Source: Treponema pedis (GTDB lineage Bacteria > Spirochaetota > Spirochaetia > Treponematales > Treponemataceae). Taken from it: 64,000 nucleotides of DNA. The translations under genes were made by a program, and so were the position numbers. The stretch's first letter is position 1; the number at the start of each line of letters is the position of its first letter. Shown piece after piece: positions 45,871 through 54,380 of the stretch. Below the pieces are notes generated by a model that was given only the letters and a program-made list of their open reading frames with translations, did no database searches and was not told the DNA's origin. The stretch spans positions 2,825,391 through 2,889,390 of the forward strand of contig NZ_CP045670.1 in NCBI RefSeq assembly GCF_017161325.1, written 5' to 3'.

Positions 45871-46385
45871 TTATTTCTCCTTTTATCTTTATTTATAGTT
45901 TCGATAGCCTCTTTGGCAACTTGTACCGAAACGGTTTCGCATTTTTTTTCGGGGTCTATTTCTTTAAATTTGGTCATATCAAATATTTTTGTGTAAATTT
46001 CTTTTCCCGTAGAAAAATTTACGAGAGAAACCTTTAAAGTTTTCCAATCGGGAATTTTTCTATCGAGGATTTTATTAAAAACAAGGTCTTTTCCGTATTG
46101 CATACGGCAAATTAAAATATAATCCGAAGGTTCTTCAAAAAATTTCTCTATTTCGCCTAATTTTATTTCTTTTTGCGGTTCCAAATCGGCGGAAGGAAGG
46201 CTTGTAACAATAAAACCGCTTTCAAAAAACGGTTCAAACAGTAAATCTTCAAATTTGCCGGTAACGTTTCTGCATTTATCATCTATTTCCTCATTTTGAA
46301 AGCAGGCGATAGCCAAGGTTTCGGTAAATGCGGATAAAGTTAAAATAACGGTAAATACCGCAAAGCAAAAATACTTCTTAAACAT
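45867..46385 (-). CDS. Secreted protein of unknown function
   Basis: A 172-residue protein with signal peptide MFKKYFCFAVFTVILTLSAFT. The mature region (KFEDLLFEPFFESGFIVTSLPS, PSDYILICRMQYGKDL, LKVSLVNFSTGKEIYTKIFD) has the alternating pattern of small periplasmic alpha/beta proteins. I recognise no family. Its stop overlaps the start of the SPOR-domain gene (ATGA), so the two proteins are probably made together for a cell-wall task. Confidence 0.7.
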   Translation of the reverse strand: MFKKYFCFAVFTVILTLSAFTETLAIACFQNEEIDDKCRNVTGKFEDLLFEPFFESGFIVTSLPSADLEPQKEIKLGEIEKFFEEPSDYILICRMQYGKDLVFNKILDRKIPDWKTLKVSLVNFSTGKEIYTKIFDMTKFKEIDPEKKCETVSVQVAKEAIETINKDKRRNK

Positions 46386-46440
46386 ATCTTAGTCCTCGAA
46401 TTAAATTATCGGTATAGTTATATCCGACTTTATCTTAAAC

Positions 46441-46469
46441 TTGCATTTTTAGTTAATATTCGGTATAAT
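46441..46469 (+). promoter_or_regulatory. Promoter of rnz-fliG1
   Basis: TTGCAT (46441-46446), 17 bp and TATAAT (46464-46469), only 8 bases before the ATG at 46478. No SD is visible, so the first gene may be leaderless. Confidence 0.7.
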
Positions 46470-46477
46470 TACCCTTT

Positions 46478-47404
46478 ATGAATCTTGAAGCTTTTATTTT
46501 AGGCTGCGGCGGAATGATGCCGCTTCCATATAGACATTTAACTTCCGTTTTGTTAAGACGCGAAGGCGATTTATTTTTATTTGATTGCGGTGAGGGTACT
46601 CAGGTAGCATTAAGACGGCTTAATTTGCGCTGGAAGAGGATAAACGCGATTTTTATAAGCCATACTCATGCAGACCATATTACAGGCTTACCCGGCTTAC
46701 TTATGCTTTCTTCACAGGTAGACCGCGACGAACCTATGTATATTTTCGGACCGCCCAAAGTTGCCGAATATGTAGAATCAAGCTGCCGAGTTTTGGATAT
46801 GTATATAAATTACGAAATTATTGTAAAAGAAATAAACGAACCCGGAATTATTTTTTCTACGGACGAGTTTCAAGTGAGGGCTTTTAAGCTGGACCATACA
46901 AAACCGTGCCTAGGTTATACTTTTGAAGAATTTGAGCGACCCGGAGAATTTAAGCCTGAAGCCGCAAAAGAACTCAAGGTTCCGTGCGGCCCCTTGTGGT
47001 CTAAGCTGCAAAGCGGGTTTTCCGTAAATGCGGAAGACGGCAGCCTCGTTACTCCGGAGCAGGTTATGGGGAAAAAAAGGAAGGGGCGCAAGTTTGCGTT
47101 TGTAACCGATACAAAATACCTTCCCTCAATTGCAAATGAGGTAAGAGGGGCTGATTTTTTCGTATGCGAGGGAATGTTTGAAAAAGGTATGGAAAAAGAT
47201 GCCGCCGAAAAAAAGCATATGACGTGTACCCAAGCCGCTAAAATTGCAAAAGATGCGGAAGTAAAAAAAATGGCCCTTATTCACTACAGCCCGAGATATA
47301 CGGATAACGATTTAAAAAATCTTGTCGAACAGGCGCGGGAGGTTTTCCCCGAAACTATTTTATCTAAAGATAAAATGACGATAAAACTTGAATACGAGGA
47401 TTAG
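46478..47404 (+). CDS. rnz: Ribonuclease Z
   Basis: A 308-residue metallo-beta-lactamase fold enzyme that trims tRNA 3' ends. The zinc motif is FISHTHADHITGLPGLL (about 62-78); further ligands are Asp in KLDHTKPCLGY, Asp in FVTDTKY and His in KMALIHYSPRY. Full length. It overlaps the boundary of the next gene by one codon's distance, and this neighbourhood with fliG is seen in other treponemes. Confidence 0.93.
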   Translation: MNLEAFILGCGGMMPLPYRHLTSVLLRREGDLFLFDCGEGTQVALRRLNLRWKRINAIFISHTHADHITGLPGLLMLSSQVDRDEPMYIFGPPKVAEYVESSCRVLDMYINYEIIVKEINEPGIIFSTDEFQVRAFKLDHTKPCLGYTFEEFERPGEFKPEAAKELKVPCGPLWSKLQSGFSVNAEDGSLVTPEQVMGKKRKGRKFAFVTDTKYLPSIANEVRGADFFVCEGMFEKGMEKDAAEKKHMTCTQAAKIAKDAEVKKMALIHYSPRYTDNDLKNLVEQAREVFPETILSKDKMTIKLEYED

Positions 47405-47405
47405 T

Positions 47406-48461
47406 ATGAGCGATATTGAAAGCAGAATGCTTGAAAAGGGGCTTATAAAAGTACCCGTTGACGAAAAACCGAAAGAAAGCCCTTACAGGCGCGTTGCAAA
47501 GTTTTTATTTATAATAGGAACGGAACAGGCGGCAGGCGTGTTAAAACAGCTTACAAAAGAACAGGTGGATAAGGTCGTTGCGGAGCTTGTTACAATTCAA
47601 AGTATAGATAAATCGGAAGCTCTGCAAATTTTAAATGAATTTAATGCCGTTTATACTAAAAATAAAAACTCTTTAGGGGGTGTTGAAACTGCAAAAACTA
47701 TGCTTACCGAAGCTTTCGGCAGTACCAGAGCGGAAGAAATCTTAGAAAATGCGGTACCTGAAAAAAAGCCTGTCCCTTTTGAATATTTACAGGGAATGAG
47801 CGGTGAAAATTTAACCCGTATCTTGGCAGGAGAGCTTCCCTCTTCAAAAGCAATTGTTTTATCACAGCTTGAAGCCAAACAGGCGGCCGAGTATATAAGC
47901 TCTCTTTCCGATGAAGAAGAAAAAAAAGAAATTGTTTTGCGGCTTGCAAAAATGCAAAAACTCGACTCTGGAATTCTTTATCAGGTAAGCGAAGCCTTAA
48001 AGAAAAAAATGGTTGATGTTAATTTAAACAAAACGGCCTCGATTGACGGGGTTTCCGTTTTGGCTGAAATACTCAGGCAAGTAGACTATAAAACGGGAAG
48101 CAATATCTTGGATTCCATAAAAGAACAGGACGAAAACCTTGCGGGAACTATAAGCGACAAACTCGTTACACTTGACGACATTATAAAAATGAATCCGAAA
48201 CATATTCAATATTTAATTTCACCTATGACGGGAATAGAACTTGCCCGTCTTATCCATGCGAAAAGCCCCGAATTCAGAAAGGCGATTTTAAGTAATCTTT
48301 CAAAAACCCGCGCCGCCCTTGTTTTGCAGGAAGAAGAATTTATCTCTCCCATTTTAAAAAAAGAATTAAACGAGGCTGCCGATTCTTTTTTAGCTAAAAT
48401 AAGAGCCGAGGCGGAAAAGGGGCGCATTATTCTTAATTTTAATGAAGAAGAATACGTGTAA
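47406..48461 (+). CDS. fliG: FliG-like flagellar motor switch protein (FliG1 type)
   Basis: About 351 residues from ATG 47406 (MSDIESRMLEKGLIKVPVDE), which directly follows the rnz stop. The three FliG regions are recognisable: RVAKFLFIIGTEQAAGVLKQL (N), PFEYLQGMSGENLTRILAGELPSSKAIVLSQL (middle, with an EHPQ-like region changed), and C-terminal DKLVTLDDIIKMNPKHIQYLISP. The charged torque residues found in standard FliG C-domains (DDRSIQ) read NPKHIQ here, so this is the divergent spirochaetal FliG1 rather than the torque-generating copy. It probably acts in assembly or in a subset of periplasmic flagella. Confidence 0.85.
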   Translation: MSDIESRMLEKGLIKVPVDEKPKESPYRRVAKFLFIIGTEQAAGVLKQLTKEQVDKVVAELVTIQSIDKSEALQILNEFNAVYTKNKNSLGGVETAKTMLTEAFGSTRAEEILENAVPEKKPVPFEYLQGMSGENLTRILAGELPSSKAIVLSQLEAKQAAEYISSLSDEEEKKEIVLRLAKMQKLDSGILYQVSEALKKKMVDVNLNKTASIDGVSVLAEILRQVDYKTGSNILDSIKEQDENLAGTISDKLVTLDDIIKMNPKHIQYLISPMTGIELARLIHAKSPEFRKAILSNLSKTRAALVLQEEEFISPILKKELNEAADSFLAKIRAEAEKGRIILNFNEEEYV

Positions 48462-48739
48462 ACTTTAAAATACAACCCCTTTTTAAAAGCTGTGAGGAAT
48501 TTTCAAATTCCTGTCATTGCTTATTTTTGCAGTTTTGTAACATTTAGAGAAAAACGGCATACGATAATGCAAGTTTGCCGCACAGTATTCCGATTCCCGA
48601 TTAAATTTATCTAAACCTGCCTTAAAATCCTGCCGAAAATATAAATAAGACCGTTTTTTACGTTTATTATTATAAAGTGTAAAACTAAAGCGTAAAACGG
48701 GTCAATTCCTAAAATCGGAAAAATATCGGGAGAATACTT

Positions 48740-49534
48740 ATGGTTAGAAGTTTATGGACGGCAGCTACAGGCATGAACAGCCAGCAGGCTAATATCGATA
48801 CCGTTGCAAATAATTTGGCAAACGTAAACACAAGCGGCTTTAAAAAACAAAGAGCCGAATTTGAAGACCTTTTATATCAAACGGTAAAAACCGCAGGTAC
48901 TCCCGCCACGGAAGATACCATTACGCCGGTAGGAGTTCAAATGGGACACGGTGCAAAACTTGCCGCAACGCAAAGAATTTTTGAACAAGGCTCTTTACAG
49001 CAAACTGGTGTAACAAGCGATATTGCAGTACAGGGAGAAGGTTTTTTCCGTGTACTTCAGTATGACGGCACCTATGCTTACACAAGGGACGGCTCGTTTA
49101 AAATCGATGCGGACCGCCAGCTTGTAACTTCAAACGGCTTACGCGTTTTACCTGAAATTATTTTTCCTGAAGGATATAGAGAAAATACAATAACGGTAAG
49201 CCGGGACGGAAGAGTTACCGTAAAAGTCGGAGACATTGACGACCCTATAGAAGTCGGGCAAATAGAACTTTACCGATTTCAAAACAATGCGGGCCTTTCG
49301 GCGGAAGGCACCAACCTTTTCCGCCAAACACCTGCATCGGGACAGGCTATACCCGGAAGACCGGGCTTTAACGGTTTCGGAAAAACGGAACATAAATTTT
49401 TAGAAATGTCCAACGTTTCTACAATAAGCGAAATGGTAAATATGATTGTTGCCCAAAGAGCCTACGAGTTTAACTCAAAGGCAATTCAAACAAGCGATAA
49501 TATGCTGGGTACTGCCGTAAGTTTAAAACGGTAA
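48740..49534 (+). CDS. flgG: Flagellar distal rod protein FlgG
   Basis: A 264-residue rod protein with N-terminal MVRSLWTAATGMNSQQANIDTVANNLANVNTSGFKKQRAEFEDLLYQ and C-terminal EMSNVSTISEMVNMIVAQRAYEFNSKAIQTSDNML, the paired coiled segments of FlgG. It builds the distal rod of the periplasmic flagellum. SD GGGAGAA. No convincing sigma-70 or sigma-28 promoter was found in 48462-48739, which otherwise holds only an 8-bp palindrome (48495-48512). Confidence 0.95.
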   Translation: MVRSLWTAATGMNSQQANIDTVANNLANVNTSGFKKQRAEFEDLLYQTVKTAGTPATEDTITPVGVQMGHGAKLAATQRIFEQGSLQQTGVTSDIAVQGEGFFRVLQYDGTYAYTRDGSFKIDADRQLVTSNGLRVLPEIIFPEGYRENTITVSRDGRVTVKVGDIDDPIEVGQIELYRFQNNAGLSAEGTNLFRQTPASGQAIPGRPGFNGFGKTEHKFLEMSNVSTISEMVNMIVAQRAYEFNSKAIQTSDNMLGTAVSLKR

Positions 49535-49566
49535 AGCCTGAACAAAAAAAATAACCGGAGAGTAAA

Positions 49567-50127
49567 ATGAATATTGCGGAAATAAAGGGTAAAGCGGAAT
49601 ATATGGGGACAAACGGAAATTCAATAACCGAAAAAAAACGTCAACCCGGAGAAGAAAGCGGACAAAGCAGTTTCAGCCTAATAATGGATAACCTTAGAAC
49701 CGCACAAAATTCCGCAAATATAATTTCTCAAAATACAAACAATTCCGCCTTCGGCGATACCCGTCTTCCCGGCGATTATATAAGCTCGTTTAAACTTCAA
49801 AACCCGGGCAAAGCCGATTACGAGAGAACCGCTCAGGGTATGGCCTCCGACTTCGGAAAATCGGGAAACATGGTTATTCAAAAAAATGAAATAGATAAAA
49901 CCGGCGAGCTTTATGAAAAAGCCCTCGAACTTGAATCTTATTTTGTAAAAATTATGCTTGATTCCATGCGGAAAACCTTAAGCGGAAAAACGCTTTCAGG
50001 CGATGAATCTTTTGCAGGCAAAATGTACACCGATATGATGTATGAAGAACTCGGAAGAAACGTAACTAAAAATGCAGGCTTCGGACTGGCAGACCAAATT
50101 TATCTTGAACTTTACAGAAAAAAATAA
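49567..50127 (+). CDS. flgJ: Rod-binding protein, FlgJ N-terminal type
   Basis: A 186-residue protein with a disordered N-terminal half and a C-terminal rod-binding domain (about 112-185: LYEKALELESYFVKIMLDSMRKTLSG, FAGKMYTDMMYEELGRNVTK). The muramidase domain of enteric FlgJ is absent, as usual in spirochaetes. It acts as chaperone/scaffold for rod assembly. SD CCGGAGAG; 32 bp after flgG, 7 bp before murB. Confidence 0.88.
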   Translation: MNIAEIKGKAEYMGTNGNSITEKKRQPGEESGQSSFSLIMDNLRTAQNSANIISQNTNNSAFGDTRLPGDYISSFKLQNPGKADYERTAQGMASDFGKSGNMVIQKNEIDKTGELYEKALELESYFVKIMLDSMRKTLSGKTLSGDESFAGKMYTDMMYEELGRNVTKNAGFGLADQIYLELYRKK

Positions 50128-50134
50128 CTTATAG

Positions 50135-51097
50135 ATGGACTTAAAACAAATACCGAAAAAAAGCGGATTACCTGAAAATTCTTTACAATTTAATTACCCT
50201 TTAAAAGAATTAACTTCGTTTAAAATAGGCGGCAATGCCGATATTTTTTTTACTCCGCGCACCGAAGAAGAATTACAAAACGGTGCCGTATTTTTCCGTT
50301 TAAACGGCATTCCCATTTCCGTCATAGGCGGCGGAAAAAATCTGCTTATTTCGGATAAGGGAATAAGAGGGGCGGTAATAAGCTTACAGCATTTTTCCGA
50401 AATAAAAATCAAAAACGAAAACAAAACGGAAATCCTTATAGAAGCGGGGGCGGGAGTTTTAATAGACGAGCTTGCAGACAGGGCCGGAGAAAATTCTTTA
50501 TCCGGTTTTGAAGACTTCGGCGGGCTTCCGGGAACGGTCGGAGGAGCGATTTTTATGAATGCAAGGTGTTACGAAAAATCAATTTCCGACATACTTGTTT
50601 CCGCACGTACTATGGTTTTTAACCCGTCAGGCATAGAGTTTGAAACATATCTTTTTTGCGCCGATGATTGGGATTATAAAAAATCGCCTTTTCAAATTCA
50701 CACGGAAGGCATAAAAATTCCGGAAAACGGAAAAATTATTGTATCGGCGGTATTTAAAATGAAACGCGCCGATAAAACGGAAATAAAAGCACAAACCGAA
50801 TTAAGGCGTAAAGATAGAATTCAAAAAGGACAGTTTAGGGCACCTTCGGCGGGAAGTACTTTTAAAAACAGCAGAAAGATAGGAAGCCCGAGCGGAAAGG
50901 TTATTGAAGAAGCCGGTTTAAAAGGTTTTTCTATAGGAGGTGCTCAAGTAGCTCCGTGGCACGGAAACTTTGTTATAAACAAGGGAAACGCTTCTTCCGC
51001 CGATACTCTTAAACTTATAGAATATATACAAAAAACGGTCTTGGAAAAAACCGGTTTTTTACTTGAACCTGAGGTTATTTTTGCAGGGGAAAAATAA
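50135..51097 (+). CDS. murB: UDP-N-acetylenolpyruvoylglucosamine reductase MurB
   Basis: A 320-residue FAD enzyme with TSFKIGGNADIFFTP, GGGKNLLISDKGIRG, GFEDFGGLPGTVGGAIFMNARCYE, catalytic Ser in APSAGSTFKN and GGAQVAPWHGNFVINKGNA. It makes UDP-MurNAc in the cytoplasm for peptidoglycan. It appears to be transcribed with flgG-flgJ, linking rod assembly and wall synthesis, though this may be coincidental. Confidence 0.95.
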   Translation: MDLKQIPKKSGLPENSLQFNYPLKELTSFKIGGNADIFFTPRTEEELQNGAVFFRLNGIPISVIGGGKNLLISDKGIRGAVISLQHFSEIKIKNENKTEILIEAGAGVLIDELADRAGENSLSGFEDFGGLPGTVGGAIFMNARCYEKSISDILVSARTMVFNPSGIEFETYLFCADDWDYKKSPFQIHTEGIKIPENGKIIVSAVFKMKRADKTEIKAQTELRRKDRIQKGQFRAPSAGSTFKNSRKIGSPSGKVIEEAGLKGFSIGGAQVAPWHGNFVINKGNASSADTLKLIEYIQKTVLEKTGFLLEPEVIFAGEK

Positions 51098-51136
51098 GCT
51101 TGTTAAAAATAAACGGGCGATAAAAGATAAAAAACG

Positions 51137-51170
51137 GCCTGTATGGAAATTTTAAAATTCACATACAGGC
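51137..51170. terminator. Hairpin between convergent murB and secreted-protein genes
   Basis: Stem GCCTGTATG (51137-51145) / CATACAGGC (51162-51170) with a 16-base loop that is itself nearly palindromic; followed by TTCAAATTTTAT. A weak terminator for murB and possibly for the opposite strand. Confidence 0.6.
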
Positions 51171-51215
51171 TTCAAATTTTATAAAAGCTTTAATATTTTA
51201 AAGCATCATTTTCAC

Positions 51216-51813
51216 TTATTTCAGCGGAACAAGAGGAACTCGTTCAAGCTCGGCATCTTCTCCGTATCTTTTTTTTACGGCAAGAGCCGCGGCATCAAAA
51301 TTATCTGAACGTTTTACCTCGCTTATATCATAAAAAGGCGTCTTGCATTTTACGATAAAGTCCCCGAGATAAACATATTTTACTCCTTCCCGCACTTCTA
51401 TTTTTGAGTGTATAGGCAAATTTATAAAAGCGATTCCGGAGCCCGCAAAAAGGTATAAAAGATTATGTATTTCGATATACCGTTTCCCGTATGCAAAAGG
51501 AAGTTTATACATACTGAAGTCAACACTCTTTGCGTCCTCGTCCGATATAACCGAAAGTTTCATACGCCTGTTAGCTCCTTCTAAACGTATCTTGTCCGCA
51601 ATAATCCCGTCGGCACCGCTGCCTATTCTACCGAATTGTACATTTCTATAATTTGAAAAAAAATTCAGTATTCGGCGCCGGTAAGACTTTTACAGAAAAC
51701 ACGAGTACTATTTCATTTTTCGTCGGAGGCTTTGTATCTTTCGTATCGGCAAAAATAAATCCTGTAAAGATAAATAAAATAATACATAAGACAATAAATT
51801 TATTTCTTTTCAT
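51216..51813 (-). pseudogene. Secreted protein of unknown function, frameshifted in an A8/T8 run
   Basis: ATG at 51811-51813 opens MKRNKFIVLCIILFIFTGFIFA-DTKD, a clear signal peptide, but the frame stops soon after PNTEFFFKL. Removing one T from the run at 51656-51663 joins it to NYRNVQFGRIGSGADGIIADK and on to the C-terminal frame ending at 51216 (about 198 residues in all). The start overlaps the stop of the upstream lipoprotein gene by 14 bp. Function unknown; probably part of the protease-lipoprotein envelope operon. Confidence 0.7.
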
Positions 51814-52411
51814 TTTTTAACTCCTCTATTCTGGCTTCGATAAGAGGAAGCCATGCGGTATTTTTCAGCTTGGATTTTAATTTGTTCAGGCACTTTAATT
51901 CGTAATTTGCCTGTTTATCACGGGGAAGAGGTACCAGAGCTCCCGCCGTTCCCTCGGTTTTAAAATCGTATGCTCCTATAAAGTATAATCCTGTTTTGCG
52001 TGTAATAAACGATATATTACCGTTTGTTCCCAATCCGGGTGAAAACGTAGTTGTAGTTTTTGTCCAAAAATTGTCATACCACATGTAACTTAACTGAAAA
52101 CTTAAGTCCGTTTCAAACGGAGGAAAACAGTAATATCCGTCTCCGAGGGAAAGCGGGGTGGTATAAATAGCGGTCTTTGAAGAATCACATTGGATATACA
52201 TCGTTTCAGGTTTTACTTTTAAATAGTAAAACGAAAGACAATGTGTTTCGGGGCTGCCCAGGGTCTTGATATTAACTTTTTCTCCGTTTATGCTTGCATT
52301 GCCGGATTCGGAAAGAGCCTTAAGCCCTGTGAACAATATACAGGAAGATGTCGATAATACCGCCAATACCAACACGGACAGCATAAAAAACCTTTTAAGT
52401 AATTTTTGCAT
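51800..52411 (-). CDS. Lipoprotein of unknown function
   Basis: A 203-residue protein with lipobox LSTSSC (Cys24). The mature domain (about 40-170) has beta-rich segments such as GSPETHCLSFYYLKVKPETMYIQCDSS and TGLYFIGAYDFKTEG. A helical lysine-rich tail (LKSKLKNTAWLPLIEARIEELKNEKK) ends it. SD AAGGAG. It follows the protease-barrel gene by 50 bp on the same strand. No family recognised. Confidence 0.7.
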   Translation of the reverse strand: MQKLLKRFFMLSVLVLAVLSTSSCILFTGLKALSESGNASINGEKVNIKTLGSPETHCLSFYYLKVKPETMYIQCDSSKTAIYTTPLSLGDGYYCFPPFETDLSFQLSYMWYDNFWTKTTTTFSPGLGTNGNISFITRKTGLYFIGAYDFKTEGTAGALVPLPRDKQANYELKCLNKLKSKLKNTAWLPLIEARIEELKNEKK

Positions 52412-52461
52412 GAAATTTTTCTCCTTAAAAATTTATAATTAAAACGGAATATTCTCCCGCT

Positions 52462-54231
52462 CTAAAACCTGAATGAAAACGACAGCAATAAACCGGCTTC
52501 GGTTTGTTTTACGCCGGTTAAATAACTGCGTAAAATACAACCGGCTTCAACGGACAAAGTATTAAAGGCTGCGGGAATAAATTCCAATCCTGCCCCATAT
52601 TGCATAAAAATATCTATATCCGGAAACAACATTCCGGCACCGCCGAAGGCATTCGGAATAATATATACCTCTTCTTTTACGTTTATAGGCAGATGTATAC
52701 GAAATTCCGGTTCAACGCCGACGGCGATTTTTGAAGGTTTTGAAAGAAACGGTTTTACAACAGACCGAGGTTTACCTATAATTATTTGGCCGCCCAACTC
52801 AAAATATTTAAAAGAATAAAACAGCCCCGCCATTCCTCCGGACCTCCAACCGTCTTCTTTATTTTTAAGCCCCGTGTAGCTTAACTTTATACGGAATCTT
52901 GAAGGCATTTCATCTATGTAAACACCGGCATTAGCTTTTTTATCGTTTTTCTTACCGCTTTTTTTATCCGTTTTTCCGGGATTTTCCGCAGAGGCTTTTG
53001 CTTCACTTCCGAAATTAAAGCCGTCCAGCTGCCATGTCGCAAATGTATTTTTCCAAACCGTAAAAAGCTTTTTATTTTTTCCCTCCGATTCCGTTAAAAC
53101 AAATTCATAATTTTTACCGTCTTTTTTCAGAGTTGTAATAGACGGTTCTTTTTCCGGTTTATAGTTATTTTTTTCAGGGTTAAGCGAAGTATAAAGCGTA
53201 TAAGCTATCGCAGTTCTTACTCCGTCTATAGGATTACCGAAAACGGTTGCGGAAAGGATTTCGCTGCGGAAGCGTTTGGGAGCCTTTCTTAATGTTTCCA
53301 TATAAATATCAAGCCCGTTGTTTATCGCTTCATCTTCCGAAATAAAAAGAGCCAGTTTGCGCAAACGCCGGGATTCTTCTTCATGCTTTTCTTCTTCATT
53401 TTTAATTTCAAAATGAGTAAGAATATCGGTAAATTCTTTCAAAGCGGTTTCTACGGAAACTTCAATATTTTTTTGAGAAGCGAATACGCGTTCCGATAAA
53501 AAAATTTTAATTGAAGAAATGGGAATAGAAAAATTTGCCGCTTGGCGAAAAATTGCACTTGATGAATTTATTCCTACTACGGTGTAACCGTTAGGAGATT
53601 TTGAATCTTTTTGTAAAAGCGGCCCTCCCGAATTGCCGGAATCTATTTGTGCCGAATGTTGAATAAAATATGATTTTTTAGGGTCTATTTCTTTGGGAAG
53701 ACGGGCTTTTGCATTGGTTACGGAGCCTTTCCCCAACTGCCACAAAGGTTTTTTACCCAATGCAGGGTAACCGGCAGACCACACATCGGTTCCTTCAGGC
53801 GGCTCGCTTTCGGCAAAAGTTAAAAAAGATTTTACCTTGCCGGCAGGAACTTCCGCAGCTGCAAGGTCGAGCTGTTCATTAATTGCAACAATCGGACATC
53901 CATCGATTTTCGTAATTTCACCTTCGGCATTTTCTATTTCCACGGTAACGGCTGAAGCATAGGCTACTACATGGTAATTGGTAAGTACATACACATTACC
54001 TTTTTCCTTGATAAAAAATCCCGAGCCGAATATCCCTTTAGCCGCACCCCTAAAATATTCCGCTATATCGAAATAACCCGAACGGGAAAGCTCCCCTTCA
54101 GCCTCTTCCATAAAACCAGTTATTTTTTTGCCGTATTCGGGTTTAACTATACATACGCAATCACGTATATCGGCAAAACCGATTGAACCTACCGCAAAAA
54201 GAAAACATAACATAAAAACTTTTATTTTCAT
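52462..54231 (-). CDS. Trypsin-like serine protease with C-terminal beta-barrel-like domain
   Basis: A 589-residue exported protein, signal peptide MKIKVFMLCFLFAVGSIGFA. An HtrA-like chymotrypsin fold (about 22-250) has the complete triad: His87 (LTNYHVV), Asp122 (EQLDLAA) and Ser201 (DSGNSGGPL). No PDZ domain follows. Instead come a helical region (about 260-390), a Lys-rich spacer (about 420-440), and about 150 residues of amphipathic strands (MAGLFYSFKYFELGGQIIIG, GLEFIPAAFNTLSVEAGCILRS) ending LLLSFSFRF, the C-terminal Phe typical of outer-membrane barrels. I infer a protease tethered to the outer membrane. Confidence 0.8.
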   Translation of the reverse strand: MKIKVFMLCFLFAVGSIGFADIRDCVCIVKPEYGKKITGFMEEAEGELSRSGYFDIAEYFRGAAKGIFGSGFFIKEKGNVYVLTNYHVVAYASAVTVEIENAEGEITKIDGCPIVAINEQLDLAAAEVPAGKVKSFLTFAESEPPEGTDVWSAGYPALGKKPLWQLGKGSVTNAKARLPKEIDPKKSYFIQHSAQIDSGNSGGPLLQKDSKSPNGYTVVGINSSSAIFRQAANFSIPISSIKIFLSERVFASQKNIEVSVETALKEFTDILTHFEIKNEEEKHEEESRRLRKLALFISEDEAINNGLDIYMETLRKAPKRFRSEILSATVFGNPIDGVRTAIAYTLYTSLNPEKNNYKPEKEPSITTLKKDGKNYEFVLTESEGKNKKLFTVWKNTFATWQLDGFNFGSEAKASAENPGKTDKKSGKKNDKKANAGVYIDEMPSRFRIKLSYTGLKNKEDGWRSGGMAGLFYSFKYFELGGQIIIGKPRSVVKPFLSKPSKIAVGVEPEFRIHLPINVKEEVYIIPNAFGGAGMLFPDIDIFMQYGAGLEFIPAAFNTLSVEAGCILRSYLTGVKQTEAGLLLSFSFRF

Positions 54232-54324
54232 AAACTAACAAGCCTCCAAATTTTTATTGTTGTTCCGGATAATATAATATCGTTTATTATTAAAATGTTC
54301 AACAGGTAAATTTAACGACTCCTA

Positions 54325-54353
54325 TTGACCAAGTGTAAAATTTAATTGATAAT
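54325..54353 (+). promoter_or_regulatory. Promoter of the small barrel-DUF1538-PII unit
   Basis: TTGACC (54325-54330), 17 bp and GATAAT (54348-54353), about 27 bases before ATG 54381. Confidence 0.65.
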
Positions 54354-54380
54354 GCTCCCAAGGTGTACATCGGAGGCAAA

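Noticed and set aside
45386..45898. 170-codon plus-strand frame opposite the SPOR gene
   Set aside because: Antisense of the Pro/Glu-rich spacer and signal peptide; no ribosome site.
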